A DNA stretch of 7,505 bases. It comes from SIG350 sp964520895. Its GTDB lineage: Bacteria > Bacillota > Clostridia > TANB77 > SIG350. Shown one piece after another: positions 1 through 5,887 of the stretch. The stretch spans positions 1 to 7,505 of the forward strand of contig CAZFOR010000054.1 of NCBI GenBank assembly GCA_964520895.1, written 5' to 3'. Position 1 is the first letter of the stretch. Each line of letters starts with the position of its first letter. The notes beneath the pieces were generated by a model. It was not told the DNA's origin and searched no databases. It saw only the letters and a program-made list of their open reading frames with translations. A program made the position numbers and the translations under genes.

Positions 1-1347
1 GAAAACTTAACAATATTATTAAAAGTAATGTATCCTAGAATGAATAATGGTGCAATGCCTACATTAGAAGATATGTTAAAAATGTTATATGACTTTAATT
101 TAGTTGAGCAAACTTGTGAAGAATTAAAAAAAGATCCTGTATTGTTTGAAGAATACAAAGTATTAGTTGGATATTTCGAAAGAAACTTCTATAAACCACC
201 TGTAAATATTAATGGATTTGAAATTCCTGGTATAGTTGGTAGTGGAAGAAAAGATACAGAGAAATTTATTTATGGTGCAATTACACAATTAGATAACTTA
301 CTTCGTCACCCAGGTGTTAAAAATATAATTTGTAGTAGAGATAATAACATAAACTTTGATGAAGCATTAGAAAACGGTGAGATTATAACATTATGTTCAC
401 AAAAAGGTGCTCTTGCAAATGTATTATCAAAAGCATTTGGTATGTTCTTTATATTAGCATTTCAATATGCAGTATTAAGAAGACCTGGTACTGAAAATAC
501 AAGAACTCCTCACTTTTTATATATTGATGAGTTTCCTGATTATCTTAACAAAGAAACTGAAACTTGTTTTACACAATTTAGAAAATATAGATGTGGAATG
601 ATAGTTGCTATTCAAAACTTATCGCAATTAGAAAGAACAGCTAATATGAAATACTATAAGGAAGTTGTTTTGACAAATACAAAAACTCAAATTGTATTTG
701 GTGATCTTAATTATGATGACAGTATGTATTGGTCTAAGAATTTCGGTATCGTTGAAAAATGGGTATGGGGCGGTGAAAGCCTTAACCCTGGTGATGACTT
801 AAGCCAACCAAAAGGACTATCTGGTGTTAAGAAAGATGATAAGCAAAAATTTAAACCACATAAACTTGTTGAACTTGGCTTTAAAGCATGTGCTTATAAA
901 ACAAAAGATGCAACTGGTAAATCTAAAATTGGTAAAGGTAAAACTGATTTCATTAATCCAAAACACAAGAAACCACATAATCCTAAAATATTTAATTTCG
1001 ATCCATTTTTATTTGGAGATTATAAAACTGAAACAACAGACTTTTTTAGTGGAGATGATACAGGATATTCAAATAATACAACTGAAAGTATTGATGCTAA
1101 TATAGTTGACGAAAATACTAATATTAATGAAAATGCATACACATATGATGAATCACAATTTAACACAGATGCACAAAACAATAATAATATAAATAACACA
1201 CCTTCATATAATGATGATTCTTTTAATATAGTATTTGATGATGATAATTCTAGCAAAAAGAAAGAAAAGAAAAAATCAGTAGTTATTGATGACTTATATG
1301 ATAATTCAGATAATGTAATAATTTTAGAGGATGATGATAACAAATAA
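1..1347 (+). CDS. Type IV secretion coupling-protein-like ATPase (VirD4/TraG class), 3' part
   Basis: The frame is open from base 1, so this is the C-terminal 448 residues of a larger protein; the ATG at base 28 is probably internal. Family role: hexameric membrane ATPases of this class bring DNA-relaxosome or protein substrates to a type IV secretion channel. What is seen: a Walker B-like strand LYIDEFPDY at about residues 173-181, with the Asp-Glu pair encoded at 526-531; the preceding GEIITLCSQKGAL strand; and the downstream AIQNLSQL segment near residue 203, matching the glutamine-bearing motif of VirD4/TraG enzymes. The Walker A loop and membrane anchor must lie upstream of the window. 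After about residue 330 the protein becomes an Asn/Asp/Ser-rich low-complexity tail with a KKKEKKK patch and an acidic end, probably disordered and perhaps for substrate or partner contacts. It converges on mnmA. A VirB4-type ATPase is the alternative, but the motif set fits the coupling class better. Confidence 0.75.
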   Translation, partial: ENLTILLKVMYPRMNNGAMPTLEDMLKMLYDFNLVEQTCEELKKDPVLFEEYKVLVGYFERNFYKPPVNINGFEIPGIVGSGRKDTEKFIYGAITQLDNLLRHPGVKNIICSRDNNINFDEALENGEIITLCSQKGALANVLSKAFGMFFILAFQYAVLRRPGTENTRTPHFLYIDEFPDYLNKETETCFTQFRKYRCGMIVAIQNLSQLERTANMKYYKEVVLTNTKTQIVFGDLNYDDSMYWSKNFGIVEKWVWGGESLNPGDDLSQPKGLSGVKKDDKQKFKPHKLVELGFKACAYKTKDATGKSKIGKGKTDFINPKHKKPHNPKIFNFDPFLFGDYKTETTDFFSGDDTGYSNNTTESIDANIVDENTNINENAYTYDESQFNTDAQNNNNINNTPSYNDDSFNIVFDDDNSSKKKEKKKSVVIDDLYDNSDNVIILEDDDNK

Positions 1348-1360
1348 ATATGTAACAGAA

Positions 1361-1401
1361 AACAACAAATCACTATTCAAATAGTGATTTGTTGTTTTTT
1401 T
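1361..1401 (+). terminator. Rho-independent terminator between convergent genes
   Basis: A perfect 16-bp inverted repeat (1361-1376 with 1381-1396) closes a 4-base loop (TCAA) and runs into TTTTT at 1397-1401. It lies 13 bases past the stop of the type IV ATPase gene. Read on the minus strand the hairpin is followed by TTTT (right arm included) and then CTG, so it may also stop transcripts leaving mnmA, less efficiently. No other good hairpin was seen downstream of mnmA. Confidence 0.9.
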
Positions 1402-1466
1402 CCTTTTAGTATACACCATTATATAGTATGATTCTTTAATAGAGAATACTTATTCCTTGTTTAATA

Positions 1467-2528
1467 TTATATAATTATCCCCCCACCAACTACATAATCG
1501 TCTTTATAAAAAACTACTGACTGTCCTTTTGTAATAGATTTTTGTGGTTCATCAAATATCACTTTAGCAGTTCTATTATCAATCATCTCAATTGTTGCAT
1601 TGGCTTGTTTTGCTAGATATCTAGTCTTAGCTTTCACATTCATTTTATTTTGCAACTTATCAAACATAATCCAATTTAAATTATTTGCATATAACTCATT
1701 TCTATATGTTTCTTTTTCAACTCCAACTACTATTTCATTTCTTTCTTTATCAATATCTATTACAAAAAGAGGTTCTTTATATGTAATACCTAATCCTTTT
1801 CTTTGACCTATTGTATAATTTATTATTCCTGTATGTTTTCCTAGAACATTACCATTTAAATCAACTATATTCCCTTCATTTATTTGATTTTGCTTTTTAT
1901 TTGTTTCTAAAAATTCATGATAATCATTACTTGGTATAAAACATATATCTTGACTATCTGGCTTATTAGCAACAGGAAGTTCATATTTTTTTGCAAATTC
2001 TCTTATTTCAGATTTATCATTAAATGTACCTAATGGGAATATTATTCTTTTTAATTGATCTTGTGTTAGGTTATATAACACATATGTTTGATCTTTTTTA
2101 TCCGCATTTGATTTTTTTAGTAAGTATCTATTTAACTCCTCATTAAATTCTACCATTGCATAATGTCCTGTTGCAATATAGTCTACATTCATTTCTTCTG
2201 CTTTTTGTAACAACTGTTTAAACTTCAGATATTTATTACATTCTATACATGGATTTGGTGTTCTACCCTCAAAATACTCATTTACGAAATTATCAATTAC
2301 TTTTTCTTTAAATAATTCTTGAAAGTCAAATGTATGATGTTCTATTCCTAGTTTATCACATACCTTTTTCGCATCACTTACTTGAGTAGATAATGCACAT
2401 TTGTTTTTCTCATCCTCCCACAATTTCAATGTAACGCCTATAACTTCATATCCTTGCTCTTTTAAAATAATAGCTGCAACTGAGCTATCTACTCCTCCGC
2501 TCATTCCTAAAAATACTTTCTTACCCAT
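1467..2528 (-). CDS. mnmA: tRNA-specific 2-thiouridylase MnmA
   Basis: This enzyme activates U34 of tRNA-Lys, -Glu and -Gln by adenylation and installs sulfur to give s2U34, using sulfur relayed from a cysteine desulfurase. At 353 residues it is full length for the family. Visible motifs: the PP-loop SGGVDSS at 10-16 for ATP; NPCIECN at 92-98, in which Cys97 aligns with the catalytic nucleophile (E. coli Cys102); KPDSQDICFIP at 189-199 carrying Cys196, the persulfide cysteine; and the GQRKGLGI segment at 241-248 of the tRNA-binding central domain. The start ATG has AGGAG 6 nt upstream. It overlaps the upstream phosphotransferase stop by 8 nt (ATGGGTAA), so translation is probably coupled. The cysteine desulfurase gene often found upstream in Firmicutes is absent here. 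The gene ends in a GGTGGGGGG stretch, unusual in this AT-rich DNA. Confidence 0.97.
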   Translation of the reverse strand: MGKKVFLGMSGGVDSSVAAIILKEQGYEVIGVTLKLWEDEKNKCALSTQVSDAKKVCDKLGIEHHTFDFQELFKEKVIDNFVNEYFEGRTPNPCIECNKYLKFKQLLQKAEEMNVDYIATGHYAMVEFNEELNRYLLKKSNADKKDQTYVLYNLTQDQLKRIIFPLGTFNDKSEIREFAKKYELPVANKPDSQDICFIPSNDYHEFLETNKKQNQINEGNIVDLNGNVLGKHTGIINYTIGQRKGLGITYKEPLFVIDIDKERNEIVVGVEKETYRNELYANNLNWIMFDKLQNKMNVKAKTRYLAKQANATIEMIDNRTAKVIFDEPQKSITKGQSVVFYKDDYVVGGGIII

Positions 2529-3360
2529 TATATTCTCCTCTTTCCAATATTTTTTTTATTTCTTTAAATTTATCTAAATATATTTCTAAATCTTGTTTAT
2601 GATATTTAATACATCTATGTATTCTACAATATATTACTATATTAAACATATGTAATATTTTTTCTTTTGGCTCATTTATTATTTCAAAAATCTCGTCAAT
2701 TTGTATATTATTTAAAATGCTTACATTTGAAGCAATTAAAAATAGCAAGTCATATATAGGATCTCCTATAACTGTTTGAGGATCAATTATTCCGACCAAT
2801 TCATCATTTAGTTCAATTAGATTATGTGTTCCAAAATCTCCATGTAATAATTTTTTATCAAATGTATATTTATCAATCTTGTCAATTGATTTATATATTT
2901 CATTTATATCAATAAAGTCACCTATATTGTCTTTACTATCATCAACTTCTTTTATTAAAAATTCTTTCCATGTATCTACTTCTTCATATAAATAACCATA
3001 ACCTGGTTTTGTATATACTACATAATTATCAATTACTAGTTTTAATTTTTTAACTATTTTATGAGCATCATTTACTTTCTTTATTACATTTCCTTCAATA
3101 TATTCATATACTACAAACTCGTAATTATCATCAATATATATTACTTTTTGCATAATATCTGATTTATTTAAATTAAGAAACTCAGTTTCTGCTTTTAATA
3201 AATTAGGTGTACTTGTCTTTATTAAATAATAATTATTTAGTAAAATAACTCTACTACATGCTCCATCTGTAAAATATTTATGACAGTTATATTGTATATT
3301 TAATTTACTTAATATTTTATTAACTATTTCTTCATCTTTTTCATTTTCTAATTTATACAT
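2521..3360 (-). CDS. Aminoglycoside/choline-kinase-fold phosphotransferase (APH family)
   Basis: This is a kinase-fold small-molecule phosphotransferase of 279 residues, substrate unknown. Motifs, numbered from the ATG at 3360: a Lys in LIKTS (K48) with Glu in AETEF (E58), the likely ATP-phosphate Lys-Glu pair; a hinge-like VVYEYIEGN at 83-91; the catalytic Brenner motif HGDFGTHN at 173-180 (Asp175, Asn180); the metal-binding IDP (Asp193); and GDPIYDL at 199-205. All catalytic residues are present, so it should be active. Family members phosphorylate aminoglycosides, macrolides, choline, thiamine or sugars; the sequence does not choose between them, and resistance should not be assumed. The ATG at 3360 is preferred because AGGTG lies 6 nt before it and it creates an 8-nt overlap with the upstream stop (ATGTATAA), the same geometry as the next junction. 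A GTG at 3369 would add three residues. Confidence 0.85.
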   Translation of the reverse strand: MYKLENEKDEEIVNKILSKLNIQYNCHKYFTDGACSRVILLNNYYLIKTSTPNLLKAETEFLNLNKSDIMQKVIYIDDNYEFVVYEYIEGNVIKKVNDAHKIVKKLKLVIDNYVVYTKPGYGYLYEEVDTWKEFLIKEVDDSKDNIGDFIDINEIYKSIDKIDKYTFDKKLLHGDFGTHNLIELNDELVGIIDPQTVIGDPIYDLLFLIASNVSILNNIQIDEIFEIINEPKEKILHMFNIVIYCRIHRCIKYHKQDLEIYLDKFKEIKKILERGEYNG

Positions 3361-3769
3361 TTCTTTCACCTAAATCCTCACAAAATCTAAGTAAATATCC
3401 ATCTGGATCTTGTACTAGGAATTCTTTATTCCCTAATAATTTATTTCCTTCTCTATACCAATTTTCTTCCATATCAAATGCTATCTTATATTCATTACTT
3501 TTCAATCTATTATATATTTCTTCAACATTGTCAACTTCAATTTGAAAATTAATTCCTCTACCAAATGGATATTGTAGTTTACATACTTCCCACTTTTCAT
3601 TTTCTTTTATTTGATCTAACATAATTTGACTATCTTGATAAGATATAAAAGCAAAATTATTTTCTTTTCTTTCATATTCAACTTTAAATCCTATTATATT
3701 TATATAAAACTCTATGCTTTTTTGTAAATTACTTACTGATAGTTCTGGTATTAATTTATTAAATTTCAT
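3353..3769 (-). CDS. VOC superfamily protein, glyoxalase/bleomycin-resistance-like
   Basis: A 138-residue protein with the paired beta-alpha-beta-beta-beta pattern of the vicinal-oxygen-chelate fold. The first half contains IPELSVSNLQKSIEFYINIIGF (7-28), the usual first strand and helix; the second contains GINFQIEVDNVEEIYNRL (72-89) and closes with the family signature DPDGYLLRF (121-129). Positions that bear metal-ligand His residues in glyoxalase I are not His here (for instance Asn74 in GINFQIEV), so it resembles the metal-free, ligand-binding bleomycin-resistance type more than an enzyme. The ligand is unknown. The ATG at 3769 is chosen because GGAGG lies 9 nt upstream; an in-frame ATG at 3796 would add nine residues but would place that GGAGG inside the coding region. 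It is the first gene of the VOC-phosphotransferase-mnmA operon and overlaps the next gene by 8 nt. Confidence 0.85.
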   Translation of the reverse strand: MKFNKLIPELSVSNLQKSIEFYINIIGFKVEYERKENNFAFISYQDSQIMLDQIKENEKWEVCKLQYPFGRGINFQIEVDNVEEIYNRLKSNEYKIAFDMEENWYREGNKLLGNKEFLVQDPDGYLLRFCEDLGERNV

Positions 3770-3789
3770 ATAATCTGACCTCCATTTTA

Positions 3790-3818
3790 TTGACAACTTT
3801 TATTTATTATGGTATATT
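3790..3818 (+). promoter_or_regulatory. Sigma-A-type promoter of tRNA-Cys
   Basis: Consensus -35 TTGACA at 3790-3795, a 17-nt spacer, and -10 TATATT at 3813-3818 (5 of 6 matches). Initiation near 3825 would give a 5' leader of about 50 nt before the tRNA. It lies in the 5' leader of the divergent VOC gene and overlaps that operon's own promoter. Confidence 0.7.
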
Positions 3819-3842
3819 ATATAAGCATTACAAAATTGTCAT
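3814..3842 (-). promoter_or_regulatory. Putative promoter of the VOC-phosphotransferase-mnmA operon
   Basis: Read on the minus strand, ATGACA (complement of 3837-3842, 5 of 6 matches to TTGACA) is followed after 17 nt by TAATAT (3814-3819), or after 15 nt by a perfect TATAAT (3816-3821). Initiation would fall near 3807, about 38 nt before the VOC start. Its -10 region is shared with the divergent tRNA promoter. The region is AT-rich, so chance matches are likely and confidence is moderate. Confidence 0.45.
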
Positions 3843-3874
3843 TATTTAAACAATTCTGCATATATTATATTAAT

Positions 3875-3948
3875 GGCGCCATAGCCAAGTGGTAAGGCAC
3901 GAGTCTGCAAAACTCTGATCATCGGTTCAAATCCGATTGGCGCCTCCA
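3875..3948 (+). tRNA. tRNA-Cys (anticodon GCA)
   Basis: A complete cloverleaf of 74 nt including encoded CCA. The acceptor stem is GGCGCCA (3875-3881) with TGGCGCC (3938-3944), all seven pairs perfect, followed by discriminator U73 (3945), typical of tRNA-Cys, and CCA at 3946-3948. The D stem is GCC/GGC (3884-3886 with 3896-3898). The anticodon loop CTGCAAA (3905-3911) carries GCA at 3907-3909. The T arm is ATCGG-TTCAAAT-CCGAT (3921-3937). The first anticodon-stem pair (27:43) is a C-U mismatch (3900 with 3916); the other four pairs are canonical. It is a single gene, transcribed opposite to both neighbours, with its own promoter and terminator. Confidence 0.97.
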
Positions 3949-3989
3949 AAAACAAAATCATGATTACGCTAAATCATGATTTTGTTTTT
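3948..3989. terminator. Bidirectional terminator shared by tRNA-Cys and the Fic operon
   Basis: A perfect 18-bp inverted repeat (3948-3965 with 3972-3989) with a 6-base loop (ACGCTA). The right arm ends in GTTTTT for plus-strand transcripts, and the complement of the left arm ends in the same GTTTTT for minus-strand transcripts, so it should stop both. The stem starts on the final A of the tRNA's CCA and ends on the last base of the TGA stop of the minus-strand gene, so there is no spare sequence between the two transcription units. Confidence 0.9.
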
Positions 3990-4876
3990 CATTTCTTTTT
4001 AATATCCTTTTTTAGCATTTTATCCAAATCAACTGCTTTAACTTCTTTTTTATTAGTTTTTTTAGTTACTTCCTTTTCCTTTGTAGTTTTAATAGTAGCT
4101 TTCTTTTCAGTTTTCTTTGTTTCTTTTTTTGTTTTCTTTTCTATTTCTTCAGTAGCAATTTCAAATGTATCATCTTCTAATAATACATCAAAGTCTTTAA
4201 CAATGTTTTTTATCTTATCTTTTATTTTTTCTTCCGCTTCTTTTTCATTCAATTCTGTTTTTTGGGTATGTTTTAAATAATCACTAATAGATGGATGTTT
4301 AAAATCACTTGATTTTAAAATCAATAACTCTCTTTTAATTGATAATTCTTTTATTTTTCTATCATCTAAAAGTATAAATATATTAGCATCTGGATAAATA
4401 TAGTCTTTTATTGAAAACATAAAATCATTATACTCTTCCTGCTCTTTTGGTAAAGAATATGTAAGTATTATAACATTTGAAATATCTTTTGTTATACCAT
4501 TTAATGTTAAATTAGTTGATGGTAATACTACTTCTGCTTTTTTATCATATTCAAATACATATATTTTTGAATTAAAACTATCATCTTGATTATTGTTATA
4601 TATGTATGTTTTATTTGATATATTATTAATTTTACTTAACACTTGCTCAGATACTGTTTTTCTATCTACTCCAATTAAGAAATTAATATCTGCTCCATTA
4701 TCTTTTGCAACATTAAATTCCTTTTCTAAGGCTGTAAATCCTTCGTCTTTTACTACTCCTGATATTATCCAAAGTTTTTCAAGCTTTTTATCTTTTAATT
4801 TTTTTGATAAATCAGTATATATACTATATCCTTTTTCCTTAAAAGCTCCAAATTGTATTTCTGTTTTAATTTTCAT
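3989..4876 (-). CDS. Phospholipase-D-fold protein with degenerate HKD motif and Lys-rich tail
   Basis: 295 residues. The first 160 resemble the PLD/nuclease superfamily: LWIISGVVKDEGFTALEKEF (35-54), the NFLIGVDRK strand (65-73), then FNSKIYVFE (101-109) and PSTNLTLNG (119-127). Those last two align with the family's FHxKxYxF and GSxNxT elements, but the catalytic His is Asn102 and the Gly is Pro119, while Lys104, Ser120 and Asn122 remain. Hydrolysis by the usual covalent phospho-His route is therefore unlikely; nucleic-acid or phosphate binding is still possible. Residues 160-230 are unassigned. Residues 246-295 are a KKT/KEK-type basic tail, like histone-H1-style DNA-binding tails (inference). 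There is no signal peptide or membrane helix. AGAGG lies 4 nt and AAGG 10 nt before the ATG. It is the last gene of the Fic operon, 27 nt after the 82-residue gene, and its TGA stop abuts the shared terminator. Confidence 0.6.
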   Translation of the reverse strand: MKIKTEIQFGAFKEKGYSIYTDLSKKLKDKKLEKLWIISGVVKDEGFTALEKEFNVAKDNGADINFLIGVDRKTVSEQVLSKINNISNKTYIYNNNQDDSFNSKIYVFEYDKKAEVVLPSTNLTLNGITKDISNVIILTYSLPKEQEEYNDFMFSIKDYIYPDANIFILLDDRKIKELSIKRELLILKSSDFKHPSISDYLKHTQKTELNEKEAEEKIKDKIKNIVKDFDVLLEDDTFEIATEEIEKKTKKETKKTEKKATIKTTKEKEVTKKTNKKEVKAVDLDKMLKKDIKKK

Positions 4877-4903
4877 AACTCCTCTACCTTTCTTTCATTT
4901 ATA

Positions 4904-5152
4904 TTATATTTCTTCATAAAATTCTATTTTAAAAGGTGTATCCTTCCAATTAATAATGGCTCTTGCTATTCTTTTTTGTTTACCACTATCTATTTGTTTG
5001 TAAACAGGTTTTTCTTCAGCAATAGAATTTATTGATAAACAAAAATCTTTACCTTCGTTTATTCTTTCACCTTTTGCTGAAATTGTTATGTTAGAAAACT
5101 CCTTATCTAATTCAATTATTATTGTACCAGAAGTACATTTTACTATTTTCAT
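4904..5152 (-). CDS. Small 82-residue protein, Imm74 immunity-family-like
   Basis: An 82-residue soluble protein with AGGTGA shortly before its ATG. From memory of the family, its layout matches Imm74-type immunity proteins of polymorphic toxin systems: an N-terminal pair of strands (VKCTSGTIIIELDKEF, 4-19), a middle aromatic/Ser segment (FCLSINSI, 37-44), a Pro-Tyr turn (KPVYKQI, 48-54), a helix (KQKRIARAIINW) and a final strand (FKIEFYEEI, 74-82). No catalytic motif, signal peptide or membrane segment is visible. It lies 11 nt after the Fic-fold gene and 27 nt before the PLD-fold gene on the same strand, so it is certainly co-transcribed with them. If it is an immunity protein, the Fic-fold protein is the nearest candidate partner. 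The assignment rests on pattern recall and needs a profile search; the gene call itself is secure. Confidence 0.75.
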   Translation of the reverse strand: MKIVKCTSGTIIIELDKEFSNITISAKGERINEGKDFCLSINSIAEEKPVYKQIDSGKQKRIARAIINWKDTPFKIEFYEEI

Positions 5153-5163
5153 AATATCACCTG

Positions 5164-5823
5164 TTAATTATCAAACTTTATTCCTTCAATACAGTTATAA
5201 TATATAAATTGTGTTATATTTTTATCATCATTTGTATTATAAAACTGCATTAAAAGCTGATTAAATTCTTCTATATACTTATCTGCAATTCTTATAATTC
5301 CCTTTCCATTCTCAATCATTATCTTATTTGCACATATCATATTAGTCCTTTTATTTCCATCCCAAAACAACTGACTTCTCATTCCATATAACAAATACTT
5401 AATTGCTCTTTGTGTAATATTATCTATTTTTAATATTTCATTAATATCTTTTTTTACTTGTTCTTCATCTGGAATATCTGGTTTATATTCTACCCCTGAA
5501 ATCCTAACTCTTCCATTTCTTAATACACCCCAATTTAAACTTTCATTTCTTGATACAAAACTATTTACTTTACATATGAAATCTATATTAAATTCATCAG
5601 TTACATTATTAATTACATAATTCCACGCATCTCTTAAATTTAAAACACATTGTATTTCATCAATTGAAAGCCTTGCTACATTTGCTCCTTGAACAATACT
5701 ATATGTTTCTGGAAAAGTTATATTTATACCTTCTACTCTAGCATTAGAATAAATATTTTCAACTATACTTTTTTTAGCAAGAAAAACATTTTCTTCTAAT
5801 GTTATATTAAATCTATCCTCCAT
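5164..5823 (-). CDS. Fic/DOC-fold protein with His-to-Gln substitution in the Fic motif
   Basis: 219 residues. Active Fic enzymes transfer AMP or another phosphate-linked group to target proteins using the motif HPFx(D/E)GN(G/K)R. Here the loop reads QLFWDGNKR (151-159): Asp155, Gly156, Asn157, Lys158 and Arg159 of the nucleotide-binding loop are kept but the catalytic His is Gln151. An N-terminal SNARVEG (26-32) resembles the inhibitory-helix motif (S/T)xxxE(G/N), with Glu31 as the likely inhibitory residue but one extra residue of spacing. The target-docking flap is recognisable at NGRVRISG (103-110) followed by EYKPDIP. Several Firmicute Fic relatives are recalled with a similar RSQxFWDGNKR loop, so the change may be a subfamily trait and not decay. 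AAAGGG lies about 8 nt before the ATG. It heads the Fic / Imm74-like / PLD-like operon. It may be non-AMPylating, or use different chemistry. Confidence 0.85.
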   Translation of the reverse strand: MEDRFNITLEENVFLAKKSIVENIYSNARVEGINITFPETYSIVQGANVARLSIDEIQCVLNLRDAWNYVINNVTDEFNIDFICKVNSFVSRNESLNWGVLRNGRVRISGVEYKPDIPDEEQVKKDINEILKIDNITQRAIKYLLYGMRSQLFWDGNKRTNMICANKIMIENGKGIIRIADKYIEEFNQLLMQFYNTNDDKNITQFIYYNCIEGIKFDN

Positions 5824-5845
5824 AACTTACACCCTTTCCATTTCA

Positions 5846-5873
5846 TCTATATTAATTATATTATATATTTCAA
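5846..5873 (-). promoter_or_regulatory. Weak candidate promoter of the Fic operon
   Basis: On the minus strand, TTGAAA (complement of 5868-5873) lies 16 nt before TATAGA (complement of 5846-5851), upstream of the Fic start at 5823. Initiation would leave only about 16 nt of leader, just enough for the AAAGGG ribosome site. Alternative TATAAT boxes at 5855-5865 lack a -35 partner. The whole stretch is AT-only or nearly so, hence the low confidence; read-through from the kinase gene is also possible. Confidence 0.3.
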
Positions 5874-5887
5874 GAAAAATATATAAT
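5860..5887. repeat. 11-bp AT-only inverted repeat upstream of the Fic operon
   Basis: ATTATATATTT (5860-5870) and its exact complement AAATATATAAT (5877-5887) are separated by CAAGAA. On the minus strand it is not followed by a T run, so it does not look like a terminator for the kinase gene. It overlaps the candidate -35 and could be an operator. AT-only composition makes a chance repeat plausible. Confidence 0.4.

Noticed and set aside
1020..1373. Long open frame on the minus strand opposite the end of the type IV ATPase gene
   Set aside because: It is antisense to the low-complexity Asn/Asp tail, gives a Ser/Leu/Phe-rich product with no motif, and runs through the terminator hairpin.
3770..3796. 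Upstream ATG at 3796 for the VOC gene
   Set aside because: It would put the GGAGG ribosome site inside the coding sequence and add nine residues outside the fold; the ATG at 3769 is better.
3836..3866. Second tRNA promoter TTGTCA ... TATATT closer to tRNA-Cys
   Set aside because: The 19-nt spacer and a start only a few bases before the tRNA make it weaker than the TTGACA-17-TATATT promoter at 3790-3818.
3819..3874. Riboswitch or T-box leader before the tRNA or the VOC operon
   Set aside because: The stretch is short and AT-rich, with no T-box sequence or anti-terminator/terminator pair.
3960..4280. Plus-strand open frame rich in Phe and Ser after tRNA-Cys
   Set aside because: It is the reverse complement of the Lys-rich tail of the PLD-like gene; the hydrophobic look comes from AAA/AAG codons read backward, and it starts inside the terminator.
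4593..5035. Two plus-strand open frames across the PLD-like and 82-residue genes
   Set aside because: They are hydrophobic, motif-free shadows of well-supported minus-strand genes and lack ribosome binding sites.
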